This document shows, in pieces, positions 54,444-64,000 of a stretch of 64,000 nt of DNA (positions within the stretch are counted from its first letter, which is position 1; the number at the start of each line of letters is the position of its first letter). Source of the DNA: Romanomermis culicivorax (Eukaryota > Nematoda > Enoplea > Mermithida > Mermithidae); the NCBI GenBank assembly GCA_963922205.1, contig CAWUHX010000274.1, forward strand, positions 124,001 to 188,000. Reading direction: 5' to 3'. The notes beneath the pieces were generated by a model. It saw only the letters and a program-made list of their open reading frames with translations. It had not been told where the DNA came from and made no database searches. The translations under genes and the position numbers were made by a program.

Positions 54444-54853
54444 TGAAAGATGGTAGTTTGGTGGAGGGAGGTGGAGATACTGGAGGTGGAGGGGGTACCA
54501 TGTCAGACCACTTGGAAATCAGGAGTCGGTAGGTATGGCAATAGTCGATGAAGGTGAAAAATGAGAAAAAAGATGAATAACGAATCAATAATCAATGAAC
54601 GGCCAGATAGGCCATGAAGATGGTGGTGATGACGAGTCTCTTCCTCTACTTTTATTTAACACCAAATTAACAACAGCAAAAACAAACAATTTGCCTTTAT
54701 GGCCAAACACAATGATTTATGCAAAATTAATACAGGTTTTTATTATACATGTTACTATTTTCATGAATGTGTATTTATTTATTATTGGTTTACTGTAATT
54801 ACAAAAATAGAAATAAGTGGTAATATCAGTTTAGCTAAGTGTGGTATACCACA
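54444..54853 (-). repeat. 5' LTR of Gypsy-2
   Basis: About 410 bp. In element orientation starts TGTGGTATACCACAC (palindromic) and ends CTTTCA. Confidence 0.9.
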
Positions 54854-54977
54854 ACGTGAATAGAAAAATAAAAGATCACAAGCTTTCGAAGCAATCAGTT
54901 TGGAGCAAATTACTTTTCATCTGCAAATTCAGGTTAAATAGTGCTGGGTCATTTATAGCTTCAGTTTCTTCTTCTTC

Positions 54978-55743
54978 TCATAACCTGTCTGTTTCAGCAG
55001 GATTGTAGTAGGTTCCTTGGTCTTTATGATGGCGACTTTCTCCCCTTGACCAGAAGCTTGCAATTTGTTGCCCTGTTAGAAATTCATCTTTGGAAAACTG
55101 CCTATTTTTGGGCATCAGTCTGCATACTATTTCAGCACCAAACTTTTGTTTGAGATGGATTCCATTGTAAAATTGTCTCAGTAGAAACTGCTTTTGCTTT
55201 GATGTGAGCTTTTTACATGTTCTTTGACTTTTGAGTCCACGTCCTTCTTCTTCAATATTCATTCTATCTGTAGTGTAGAATGCTTGTAATGCTTCTTGAA
55301 GATCTGGGAGTAATGGCATTAAACAGGTTGCTCCCAGTTTCCTGCTATATGCATCTATTGCAATGCCTCTCAAGGTGACTCTTTGTGGTATCAATTGATG
55401 ATTATCGACAATCAGATGTTGGAGTAATTTACAATGTTTGAGGAAAGACTTGATATATCCTTCTTCTAAACAATCAGCGGGACTGTTCTCACATTCTGGA
55501 TTTCCATCCTTCATATAATCTTCGATGTTGAAAGATGCTGCCATTTATCAGTATCCTCTGCTGGTGCAGTACTTTGCATCTATTATTCATTGATTGCCAC
55601 AGGCTTGAATCACCAGAGGAGGTTATTTGCCTATTCTCTTCGTGAACAACATTTATCACAGCAATTTCTAGAATCTTGGCATTGACTTTTTCAAGGGAAA
55701 GCAAAACCTCTCTGGTAAGCGTGCCATGCAGAGATATGGCCAA
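54978..55743 (-). CDS. Transposon-associated hypothetical protein, partial or broken
   Basis: Main frame 55544-54978 (188 codons), with an upstream frame 55743-55489 in another register that probably belongs to the same coding sequence through a frameshift or small intron. The C-terminal part KQKQFLLRQFYNGIHLKQKF ... FSKDEFLTGQQIASFWSR resembles an invertebrate repeat-associated family that ends in a KxxxL..FxxG..(x)n..F..DE.LT..QI.xFFSR pattern, often carrying C2H2 fingers elsewhere in the protein (family recognised by pattern only). No zinc finger is visible here. Function unknown. Confidence 0.45.
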
Positions 55744-56319
55744 TATAGAAATTGAAGTTAAAGTAGGAGCTTACTCTTAGCAGTTGAATTTTCATTACTT
55801 TGAGAGGATGTTTGAGTGCACTTCTGATAAAGTTTGGTGGAAACATCTTCTTGAGCAGATCATTGAGCATTATGGGGGGATGTGAAGATGAAGTTATAGG
55901 AGGTAAATTGAAATATGAAAAAGATAAATAACAGATAAGTACTTTGTAGAAATAGGATTTCATGCTTACTTTAAAAAAAGAATTTAGTATGACCTGATAA
56001 TCTAGAAAATCTAGTTTACTGTTATGTTGAATCTTCTAAGACTGATTCCTTTAAATGACACAAAAATGTCCTTCAGTTAACATGATAGGAGTACACTTTG
56101 ATATAAGACTGAAGCTCAAAAATACCAGTCTTCCTACAGAGGAAAATGAAGGTGATGGGAGTTCATTGATGTGATTTTCACATGCATGAATTTTTCCTTA
56201 TTGAAAATATCCTAATTTTCCATGGAAGCTGCTTGTGTTGATCAAGAATTGGAAATTAAAACTTATAAACTAAAATATTTTTTTGTAGATTAAACACACT
56301 AGCAGTACACAAACTTTAG
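55744..56319. other. AT-rich DNA, nothing clear
   Basis: A - strand frame 55963-55691 may be an upstream exon of the neighbouring hypothetical gene, but no splice model could be supported. Confidence 0.35.
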
Positions 56320-57291
56320 TACTTTTTTGTAGGCAACTATGAGATTTCATAATATATCTACTGTATAGGGAATTTTTTTGTGCTTTTGGCTCTAGCAGTA
56401 CATATTGTCATTTTTGGGGAAGAAGTCTACTTTTTCACCATTTTTGCTGTCTCATTTTTTAACACTTTGAAACTTCCTAAAAAGTGTAAAATGTGAAATT
56501 CCGAAAGCTTTTCATACCATGTTATAGAGCATTGTATTCTATATCAAATCAATATTAAATAATTAAGCTAATTCATGGCTAGGCCAATAAATCTCAGGTC
56601 TCCTAAACAGACAGAAAAATTCTTTAAAATGATAAAATTCCAAACTTTGGGATACTGTAGCCCCTGAGTTTGAATTTTTGTGCAATTGAGGAATTATATT
56701 AATATTTAGCATACAGAAATTGTCTTAATATCTCATTTTTGAAGTTTACCAAGGTTTAATAATTCCACAGTGGAGGTTAAAATTACCCGAAAAAACAATT
56801 ATTAGTTAGTGTTCAAATTCCAGCTTGTTTGACCCTCTAGCAGTACATGAATTTCTGTAATTTTTTGCCAGCAGGTAAAAGACAATGTAAACTATCTATT
56901 GTATTGAAAATTTTTTGGTGCTTCTGAGTTTTAGCAGTAGATATGATGATTTTTGTGAAAAAATAAAAATTTTTGCTCTCTAAATTTGATGTTTCAAGCA
57001 CCATTGTATTCCTAATATGCACTTTACACTAATGTACCCTACAGTAAATGTGAGCTCATCTGTTGGTCTAATATTGTGTAAACCATCAGATCACGATGTT
57101 TGACATACCTAAACCTGCAAAAGTTGAAAGAAATGTGCGTCAAAAATCGAAAATTTCCAACTTTTTTCTTACTGTAGCAATGCGACTTTTGATAGGGCAT
57201 CAAGTTATACCAAGTGTGTCATTTTTAGGTAGGTTTAATTTTTTACTTATCACAACTAAGTTGGATTCTCCCAGAAATACTGTCTTAATAA
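56320..57291 (+). repeat. Polinton-type terminal repeat, complete copy (R2)
   Basis: Same family as 21655-22090 and 35345-35818/47366-47645. It includes an internal duplication of about 140 bp: 56330-56470 resembles 56840-56980 (shared CTAGCAGTACAT, AATTTTTTGTGCTT-like segments). The inner end AGGTAGGTTTAATTTTTTAC is followed by a coding start at 57292. Confidence 0.75.
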
Positions 57292-57368
57292 TGGCCAGTT
57301 TTGATGATCAATTCTATATTACCATTCCAAGTTACACTGAAGGTCAAAATATGCCATTAAACTTTTAG
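57292..57368 (+). pseudogene. Start of a Polinton-type gene (FYxTxPS N-terminus), truncated
   Basis: ATG at 57292 opens MASFDDQFYITIPSY and stops at TAG 57366-57368. The F-Y-x-T-x-P-S pattern near the N-terminus is common in a protein encoded just inside the terminal repeats of many invertebrate Polintons (recognised by pattern, not by search). A weaker trace of the same start is at about 22095-22135 inside the left repeat. Confidence 0.4.
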
Positions 57369-58310
57369 GCACATTTACCACTTTTAAAAAATGAGTAATA
57401 CAGCCTCGAGACTTTTGTACCCAAAACCTAATGGTTTTCCAGTTGTCGTATTGTGTGCTCGTATGCCCTCGGCTACCTAGCTGCAGTTCTTGGGAGATCC
57501 AATCTGGTACGGCCCCTATGGCTAACCCGGTACGAACTATGCTCCTACTGTACCTAGCTGAGACTGGATGTACGAAAGTATTTATTGTGAGCAAAACGAA
57601 TAGTGCAATGAAATAGAACAGTGAGGGTCAAAAGAAAATAAATATATAATTGCCGCACACAGGAACACCGCCGCCTAAATACTCCCTGCCTTGCAGATTC
57701 TTTTCTTCGCCCCTGCGCGCAGAGCCACAGGGATTTTAGGATATCTCAAAACGCGGCCTGAGCTGAAACTCCTCAAAAGATGAGACAGATCTACCTGTCT
57801 CTAAACAACAACTCACTAAGCCTCCTGATTAAAATGAGACGTTGAAAATCCTCAGGCTGCATCGGCTCTCAAACGTACCACGCACGTGATGTAAGAACAA
57901 TAATACAAAATAATCGTAATCGGCGGGATCACCCACGCTCCTCTCCTAGTCACAGCGTATCTCGAAAAACGTCCGGTCCACCAGACAGGATGACAAGAGC
58001 GTAAAAAAGATGTTTTAATAATAATAATAAATCTTGCAATAATGAAAAAATGCACGGCGGTGTGCCTAACATCAACTTGCATGTATTATGCAAAACTTTT
58101 GTGCTGACCATTTATTTGTTTTAGGACCAAAAATGTGTGACACAAACCATTTTATCGGTTTGTTTACTTAATAATAAATGGAGACACTTTAACAACAAAG
58201 AGACTTTAGAGAATGAAAATGAAGTAATTAGAGGACCAAAGGTCAGAGGAATTGACCCTCTGACACAGTTTTATTCACAAAAAAATTAGAATTATTTTTA
58301 AAGTTGTACA
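57369..58310. other. Unidentified insertion-like DNA
   Basis: 57420-58080 is more G+C- and CpG-rich than the flanks and interrupts the Polinton sequence after 57368, so it is probably another insertion (possibly LTR or non-coding repeat). No domain or repeat boundary was found. Confidence 0.35.
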
Positions 58311-59300
58311 AAATTTTTGTAAAAATTCAAGCAAAAGGTAAAACTGTTGGGTTTTATCTGTAAAATTTTTGGGTTTCAGGTATAAAATGTTTATGGCTCT
58401 ACCATTTTACACACAAAAAATTTGTAAACATTTTTCAACTGCTGTGAAGGTTTTTCCTTACAAAGAAAGAAAAATAGTCCGGATGACTAGTCAGAACTAC
58501 TCCTTGTCTAGGCCTCAGATCTAGCGCAACAGTTCTTGCTCAAACCTAGAAACAACAACAATCAATTCTAACTAAGGGGCCCTCATAGAGCAGACCCCAT
58601 AGACTCCCAGAGGAAAATCTGTATCCACTGAAAGGAACTGGGTTGGAGAGACCCTGTGTGGTATGTCTCTGATCTGACGTCTGCTAGGAAGTGATGCCTG
58701 GGCCTATAGCTCTTCATTAACTTACTAAGGACTGTTAGAAGTATTGTCAAGAATGTCTACAGAGCACTAAATTTATGCAAATTTGGGATGCAAAGACTGG
58801 GGAGAATGATTTACTTTCATGGGTGTTAGCATAAACATCAAAAGTAAAAAATGATATCACTATGGTTTTCTCTTCTTTCTTTGGCCCTTCATTGCTATAT
58901 AAATTTTTCTGCCTCTGCCAGATGCCCATCAACTTCCCAATCAGGAAATGGGCAGTAACAGGATGCCCAACACAAAGTCATTAAAATTTTAATTTTTTAT
59001 ATTATTTTATTATAAAACATTTTATTATAAAAAATTTATTATAAAAAATTTATTATAAAAAATTTGTGAAATTGACAAATTTTTGTGAAAAATAAAAAAA
59101 TGGTAAACCTGTAAAACCACTAGGTTTCAGGTATAAAAGAATCGAGTGTTCTACACTTTTTTCGTTTTATGACACAAAATCTGTAAAATTTTTGTAAATA
59201 TTTTAAAAAAATTAGTAAATATATCGTGTTTCAGATATAAAAGACCCAATGGTTTTACAGTTTTACACCCCAAAATTTGTAAGATCTTGCATTTTCAAAC
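58311..59300. repeat. Low-copy local repeats (GTTTCAGGTATAAAA family) and AT tandem
   Basis: Variants of GGGTTTCAGGTATAAAA occur at about 58370, 59125 and 59225, each with nearby TTTTACA and AAAATTTGTAA. A short tandem of TTATTATAAAAAAT lies at 58995-59065. Between, 58480-58720 is a less AT-rich stretch without recognised features. Confidence 0.6.
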
Positions 59301-59882
59301 TTTTTGCGCCCCAAGAAAACTTTGCATCACTACTTCTGAGCAGGGTTGGGTCAACTCTCCACACTTTCTACTTTGATGTTGAATTTTACAAGTCAAAGCA
59401 CCAGGTGTACTTTTTGCATCGAAGTAGAATTTTGCACATTGAAGCATCGACCATACTTTCTACACCCCCTGTATTGCCCTATACGTTATAAGCAGCAGCC
59501 TTTGAACTCTATACTTATAACAGGCCTATGTTTTGTGTACCTCCTATATAGACCCCAATGTTACTTTTGTGATTCCAGCAAAATAATTAAACAATGATTA
59601 TAGGTGATTGTTGTTCTTAAAAATTACTAGTGTGCTGACCAATTCTCAACATCTTCTATAAATAAGTCTATTTTTCCAAATGAGCCTACATAAACAAAAA
59701 ATATGTTCATGCAAATGACAAACAACCTACATACTAGGCCCCATTTTCCGCAAATTGGCTGCAGCAGTCAAGACTAAGAATTTGAAAAAAGAAAATGTTA
59801 GCTTGCAATTCCTAATCATTACTTCGGATTTGCTTGCATTTTTTGCATCCCGAGGCTCATTTGAAAATAAATAACGTACAGA
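59301..59882. other. Intergenic DNA, nothing recognised
   Basis: Short frames only. A small local duplication involves CATCGAAGTAGAATTTTGCA and ACTTTGATGTTGAATTTTAC. Confidence 0.4.
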
Positions 59883-60212
59883 GGTCAGTTTCATGAGAGA
59901 CTTAAGCTCCACCTGAGCTTCAGCTTAAGCTGTAGCTTAACTCCATATGTTATACCATTGTCTTTAAGTTGCAGCTCAGCTGTAGCCTAACTCATACACA
60001 CAAAACATATCAGGAAAGTTAAGCTGCAGCTGAGCTGCACCTTAATGACAATGTTATAACATACAGAGCTTAACTTTCTTGATATGTTTTGTGTGCATGA
60101 GTCAAACTACAGGTGAGCTACAGCTTAACGGCAATGTTAGAACATATAGAGTTAAGCTACAGCTTAAGCTGTAGCTCAGCTGGAGCTTAAGTCTGTTTGA
60201 TGAAACTGGCCC
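59883..60212. mobile_element. 330-bp foldback MITE, AGCT-rich
   Basis: Almost entirely an inverted repeat. The left end GGTCAGTTTCATGAGAGACT is mirrored on the - strand from 60212 by GGCCAGTTTCATCAAACAGAC. The arms contain repeated AGCTTAAGCTGTAGCTTAA segments, and the inner parts share CACAAAACATATCA and ATGTTATAAC. No coding capacity. Origin of transposition is inferred from structure. Confidence 0.8.
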
Positions 60213-60793
60213 CAGCTCAGACACTAATGTTCATGCAAAACAATAAAACGAGGCTTATTTCTGATGTGACTTATATGGCTTTCTCTCATTCTGCTCCAAA
60301 ATAAATGGACAAGATTGTTGTTTAACTTGTCGCCTGTCTTACTTTGGCATCCATTGTTTGGTAATGACTTTTCTGGGATGTCTTAATTTGGTGTCCATAT
60401 TACTTTGGCACCCATCTCACTTTGGCATCCCACCTTAGTATGCTTTTCATAATTCATGCTGTTCATTTATTTAAGTAAGATAGAATTACAAAATTTGCTA
60501 GATCATTCATTGACGGGGATCGCTTTGCAGTGGCTCTGAAATATCATGTGTCTCTGCTATAGCTCGTAATGTAATATATAGATTTGGAACAAATTGAAAA
60601 TGGTCCATAAATTAGCAGACCATGAGAAAAATATCACAGTAATGCAAATGACCATGCCCCAATCCTGCTAGTTTCTTGAAGAAGGAAAAGAGGAAGGAAG
60701 ACAAAGAAAGAAATGAAACTGTATAGAAAGAAAAATGTAGAAAACAGAAACTGAAATGCAAAAAAAGAAAAATGAAAGCTGAAAACTGAAACA
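60213..60793. other. Intergenic DNA, nothing recognised
   Basis: Includes a small repeat of the phrase TTTGGCATCC/TTTGGTGTCC at 60340-60440 and a purine-rich run at 60680-60790. Confidence 0.4.
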
Positions 60794-60797
60794 TAAA

Positions 60798-60985
60798 GCC
60801 TGGTTCATACTTCTGCGTCTTGCTTGGCGAGCATGCTCAGCAAGCATGCTCAGAGCTGTGCTCGGAGATGTTCGGCAAGCACAGCGTCGAGCAAGCTGCT
60901 CACCAAACATGCTCGGTGCGAATATTTGCATGCTCGGCAAGCAACACATGTTATAAGTATAGACGTGTCTCGGACTGGGATAGTT
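60798..60985. mobile_element. Possible TTAA-family MITE with GCATGCTCGGCAAGC repeats
   Basis: The left end after TAAA reads GCCTGGTTCATACTTCTGCG, like the termini at 11137, 30286 and 61836. The interior is G+C-rich and contains many copies of the motif AGCATGCTCGGCAAGC or its inverse. The right end near TATAAGTATAGAC is weak. Confidence 0.45.
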
Positions 60986-61831
60986 TATCAAAAATTAAAC
61001 AATGCCCCCATGATCGATGCCAAATTATGGGCACTCTGATCGGTTGGTAGTAGGCATGTATCAGGCCAGAGAATATTGGGTTGGGACAGGCAGTAAAAAT
61101 ATCAAATTGGGTCATGGGTCTGGTCAGAGACATCTAGCAAACCAGGTCAAGGGTCAAAAAATATGTTCAGTTCATAAAGTGTAACACAAGCACATGCTGG
61201 CCATGTTACATATTTGTTTATTATTTTGTGTAAATAAACATTGAAAATGAGAAATGACTATCGCTTTCAAATAGTAAATGTTCCTTTGAGAAATGAGAAA
61301 TGAAATGAGACAAGGGAAATGAGCAATAAAAAACATCTTTCTCTTATTAAAGGCAAAAAACGAAAATCAAATCAAACAGATAAAAAATCTGAGATGATAG
61401 CCAAAGATGACATGCCCTTCTTGTCTGTGGAAATAATGCTTGTTAAGAACTCAAATTTTTGCTTAATCTCAAAAACTGTTTCTTGATAACTTTCTCTCAG
61501 GTACATGATTTATTTTTGTCTCTTTTAATTAATTGCATGTAAATTAAAGAATGATTAACATCGGTGTTCGCATAAGAGTTTCACTACAGAACTTTTTGAA
61601 TACAATAGAAATTATGGAACACTTAATTTCAAACAGTATTTCATCTCAAAAAGTTTTGCTTTCAACACAACATTGTTGAATAATTCTTTGTGAATTATGG
61701 AAATTGAATGATTTTTAAGTATACTTTTTCAGAAGGTGAAGGCTGAAAATTATCCAACTTGTAGTGAAAAAGCACATTGTTATTTCATTCAACATTTTTC
61801 TCATCACAATTAACCAAAAGTGACCCAAGAT
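60986..61831. other. AT-rich intergenic DNA
   Basis: No gene, RNA or clear repeat was identified. Confidence 0.4.
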
Positions 61832-61835
61832 TTAA

Positions 61836-61884
61836 GGGCCTTCTCATACTTCATCACGCAGTACGGCCTGGTGCCATGCTGTGC
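61836..61884 (+). mobile_element. Left end of a TTAA-family element, cut by an LTR
   Basis: TTAA|GGGCCTTCTCATACTTCATC at 61832 onward, G+C-rich, then replaced by the LTR at 61885. The right end was not found in the window. Confidence 0.5.
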
Positions 61885-62456
61885 TGTCGGGGATGGACAT
61901 AGTCTATCTCATGGTTGCGAAGAAATAGCCCACTGATTTGCATAGACGTCGTGCAAAAAAGGCTCAGTTGTCTATGTTTTTGGTCATTCCAGTTTTGCTT
62001 GTTTTTTATTAGTAAAAGAAATTGGTGGCCAGACCAGCCATATTATTTATGTTATATTGATTTTTGTATTTTGTGGATTAAACGCCCAAATACAACATCC
62101 CCCGCCTGGACATTTATTTATATTCTCACAGCAGAGGGAACACAGGTTAAACCCCAGATTTCTGGAGAGCCATCCTGTGCCCAAGTCTACATTTGTAACT
62201 CAATTCTCAGCCTGCCTTCTTGGTGTTGCCTGTTGATTGGAAGTTACTTGAGCTCAGAGTGTTATCTGATCATCTGCAGTTCTTTGGAACAAAAGCAGTT
62301 GATCTTTTGTTGAACTTGAGACTGACCAAACTGTTGCAGACTTATTCTACCTAAGGTTTCAGCCTGATTAGGTGAATTAGCGAGTGACTAATTAGGTCTA
62401 TTTTCAATTCCAGTCTATTCATATTTCTCTATTCACACCCAAGTCTCATTTCAACA
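61885..62456 (+). repeat. 5' LTR of Gypsy-3
   Basis: About 572 bp from TGTCGGGGATGG to TTTCAACA, directly followed by AG and the primer binding site. It shares layout and short matches with the Gypsy-1 LTR (CCCAAATACAA, ATTTGCATAGA). The start is inferred from TG and position. Confidence 0.65.
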
Positions 62457-62458
62457 AG

Positions 62459-62472
62459 TGGTGGCTTCTGAC
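62459..62472 (+). other. Primer binding site of Gypsy-3
   Basis: TGGTGGCTTCTGAC, two bases after the LTR, same class as Gypsy-1 and Gypsy-4. Confidence 0.8.
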
Positions 62473-62483
62473 ACTCATAGTAA

Positions 62484-64000
62484 TGGAAAATCAGTGGCAA
62501 ACTCGAGGAGTCAAAAAACCAATCAGTTTTTATAGAGAACTGGATGGTTGAAGACAACTAAGGTGGTCTCAGGAGTTCAGGGTCGCCCAGAATGCCCCTC
62601 AGAAAAAAAGACCCATGATGCGGAAAATCTTATTGTCTTGGCTTCAGTGGAAAGTTCAGCTGAAGAGGATAATGGCTCAGATCAGAGGCCTCTATCAGTG
62701 GAAAATGAGGGTGAAATACCTACGGCCTCAACAGCTGTGGAAAGGGAGGATGACAATGCCATATTATCGATAAATCAAGACCATTTATCTAAAAAACTGT
62801 CATCGATAAACCTCCCCAAGAGAGGTGATTTATTACAACCACCCAATACAGGACTGGTGCATCCTTTACCAAAGATGAAAATTCCAGGCACCAGCCAATG
62901 GGCAAAACTGCTCAATTATTTGATACTTATCATTGATTATATTGGGATAATGAGCACAAAGAACACTGGGAAAATCCTTGCAAGAGCTCATTGGAGGAAA
63001 AATTGGACCAAATCATGAACAGGTTAGCAGTTTATGATAGTATATTTGCCAACATTGCTAATAATGGTTCACAGAAAGCCAGTAGGGCAAATTAACCAAG
63101 GCAAAGGCATGCTGGCTGTATGGAGCAAGGTGGTGCATTAAAGTTTGAGCAAACCCAGGAAGAGTTGATGTGGCAAAATGATGGTATCACTCTTCAGAAT
63201 GACTGTAGACAGAAAGACCAGAAGTCAAGTCAAGGTCCTAAAGAGCAGTATATGCCTCATATGCCCACTACCTCAAGCGTGGAGCAGAGAGTGAGCAGTT
63301 GTGGTTTTGATGAAGGCATAAAAAACCTGAGTCTGATAGATCCAACTGTGTCACAACAAAGCAGTTGTATTAGGGATGAAAACCCAAATGTCAGGCGGCA
63401 GGTTATGCCTACAATGATTCTGATTGATCCAGCTTTATGGGTCAATCTGGCTCAAGTAGGCAAAACTGTCTATTACATTGAAAGGGCTAACGAACTGAAA
63501 TTACTGCAATCAGACATGCCAAGTAGACAGGTTCTTGCCTTCCTAGTGGAGCTAGAAGGTGAGTTTTGAAAGAAGTCTCCTGATGAGGTGAAACTGGAAG
63601 CATTAACCTGATTGTCAAGGGATATGCTGAAAGAATTAGCTGAAGAGTCAACGACATATAGGGAAGCCTGAGACAAAATTTTGAATGATTGTGCTCCTGA
63701 TTGTAACCTGGATATGCTCAAAAGAGATTTGCTGGATATCAAACAAGAACTGGATGAAGCAGCAACCAAATTTTTAAAAAGGGTTAGGGCACACATGAAT
63801 CTCCTTTACCAGAGTGAAACTAAAGAGTTTAAAGATAAAGTGATCATTGAAACCTTTTTCTATAGAAGTTCTTTAACTTATCAATTAGAACTGCAGAAAT
63901 ACATAGCAAAATTGAAAAATTGATATGATCTTTCACAGGCAGTCTATGAGATAGAGCTAAAGTACAGAAACAGAATTAGAACATTTGGGCCAAGAGAGCA
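62484..64000 (+). pseudogene. Gypsy-3 gag, decayed, runs off the window end
   Basis: Starts with ATG 62484 shortly after the primer binding site. Later pieces 62548-63018, 63120-63569, and on to the window end carry the capsid signature RQVLAFLVELEGEF, ILNDCAPDCNLDMLKRDLLDI, FFYRSSLTYQLEL and YDLSQAVYEIELKYR, parallel to Gypsy-1 capsid. Interruptions include TGA at 63567-63569, 63609-63611, 63669-63671 and 63921-63923; aligned with Gypsy-1 these fall at three Arg positions and one Trp position. CpG is scarce here compared with Gypsy-1. The pol region would lie beyond 64000. Confidence 0.8.

Larger units (their letters stand above)
47671..54853 (-). mobile_element. Gypsy-2: decayed Ty3/Gypsy-like element without integrase
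   Basis: LTRs at 54444-54853 (5') and 47671-48087 (3'), about 410-417 bp. Primer binding site and polypurine tract are in place. On the - strand: gag pieces 54306-52714, zinc knuckle, protease/RT 52852-50786, RT/RNase H 50579-49950, then coding-like segments of unknown type to about 48605. Several stops and frameshifts. Integrase motifs (HHCC, DDE) were not found. Flanks show only an imperfect match (ACAT versus ACGT). Not mobile on its own. Confidence 0.88.

Noticed and set aside
57420-57600. tRNA gene in the G+C-richer stretch
   Set aside because: No cloverleaf with proper D and T arms could be formed.
62484-64000. Alternative genetic code in which TGA is a sense codon
   Set aside because: The Galpha-q gene and intact Gypsy-1 pol read with the standard code and pol ends at TGA. 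The TGA codons in decayed copies are better explained by C-to-T and G-to-A mutation.

Overview
The window is metazoan nuclear DNA, most likely from an invertebrate with a repeat-rich, AT-rich genome. Evidence: a GT-AG spliced heterotrimeric G-protein gene with large introns, Ty3/Gypsy retrotransposons, Maverick/Polinton remnants, foldback MITEs, minisatellites and tRNA-like repeats, and no bacterial-type operons. I cannot place the phylum from sequence alone.

Layout. 1-9844: the 3' part of a Galpha-q gene on the + strand, seven coding exons, stop at 9842-9844; its introns hold dispersed repeats, including a tandem pair of tRNA-like sequences. 9845-14111: non-coding DNA with a TTAA-flanked MITE and a larger inverted-repeat element. 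14112-19212: a decayed Gypsy element on the - strand (gag only recognisable), flanked by a 117-bp direct repeat where an LTR would be expected. About 19690-23325: a 0.65-kb inverted duplication around a CpG-rich island. About 21655-47645: a decayed Maverick/Polinton, proposed from a matched pair of inverted terminal repeats (about 21655-22090, and 35345-35818 plus 47366-47645), with chromo-integrase and adenovirus-type protease remnants next to the right end. Gene-like spliced exons on the + strand (25845-27849, 28433-29371, 33121-33793) and a ten-copy minisatellite lie inside it. The right terminal repeat is split by a nearly intact Gypsy element, Gypsy-1 (35819-47361; 611-bp LTRs, TGAG target duplication, gag-pro, pol, and a third spliced RGG-rich ORF after pol). 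47671-54853: Gypsy-2, - strand, decayed, with no integrase. 54978-55743: a transposon-associated hypothetical gene. 56320-57368: another Polinton terminal repeat followed by the start of a coding region. 57369-61830: non-coding DNA with a 330-bp foldback element and other repeats. 61885 to the end: 5' LTR and decayed gag of a third Gypsy-1 relative that runs off the window.

The only clear host gene is Galpha-q. The rest is mainly layered mobile DNA. The most interesting points are the third ORF of Gypsy-1 with its apparent dedicated intron, the nesting of Gypsy-1 in a Polinton terminal repeat, the unusual 117-bp repeat around the 14-19 kb element, and a recurring pattern in which premature stops sit at Arg (TGA) or Trp (TGA/TAG) positions of transposon genes, as expected from C-to-T decay.
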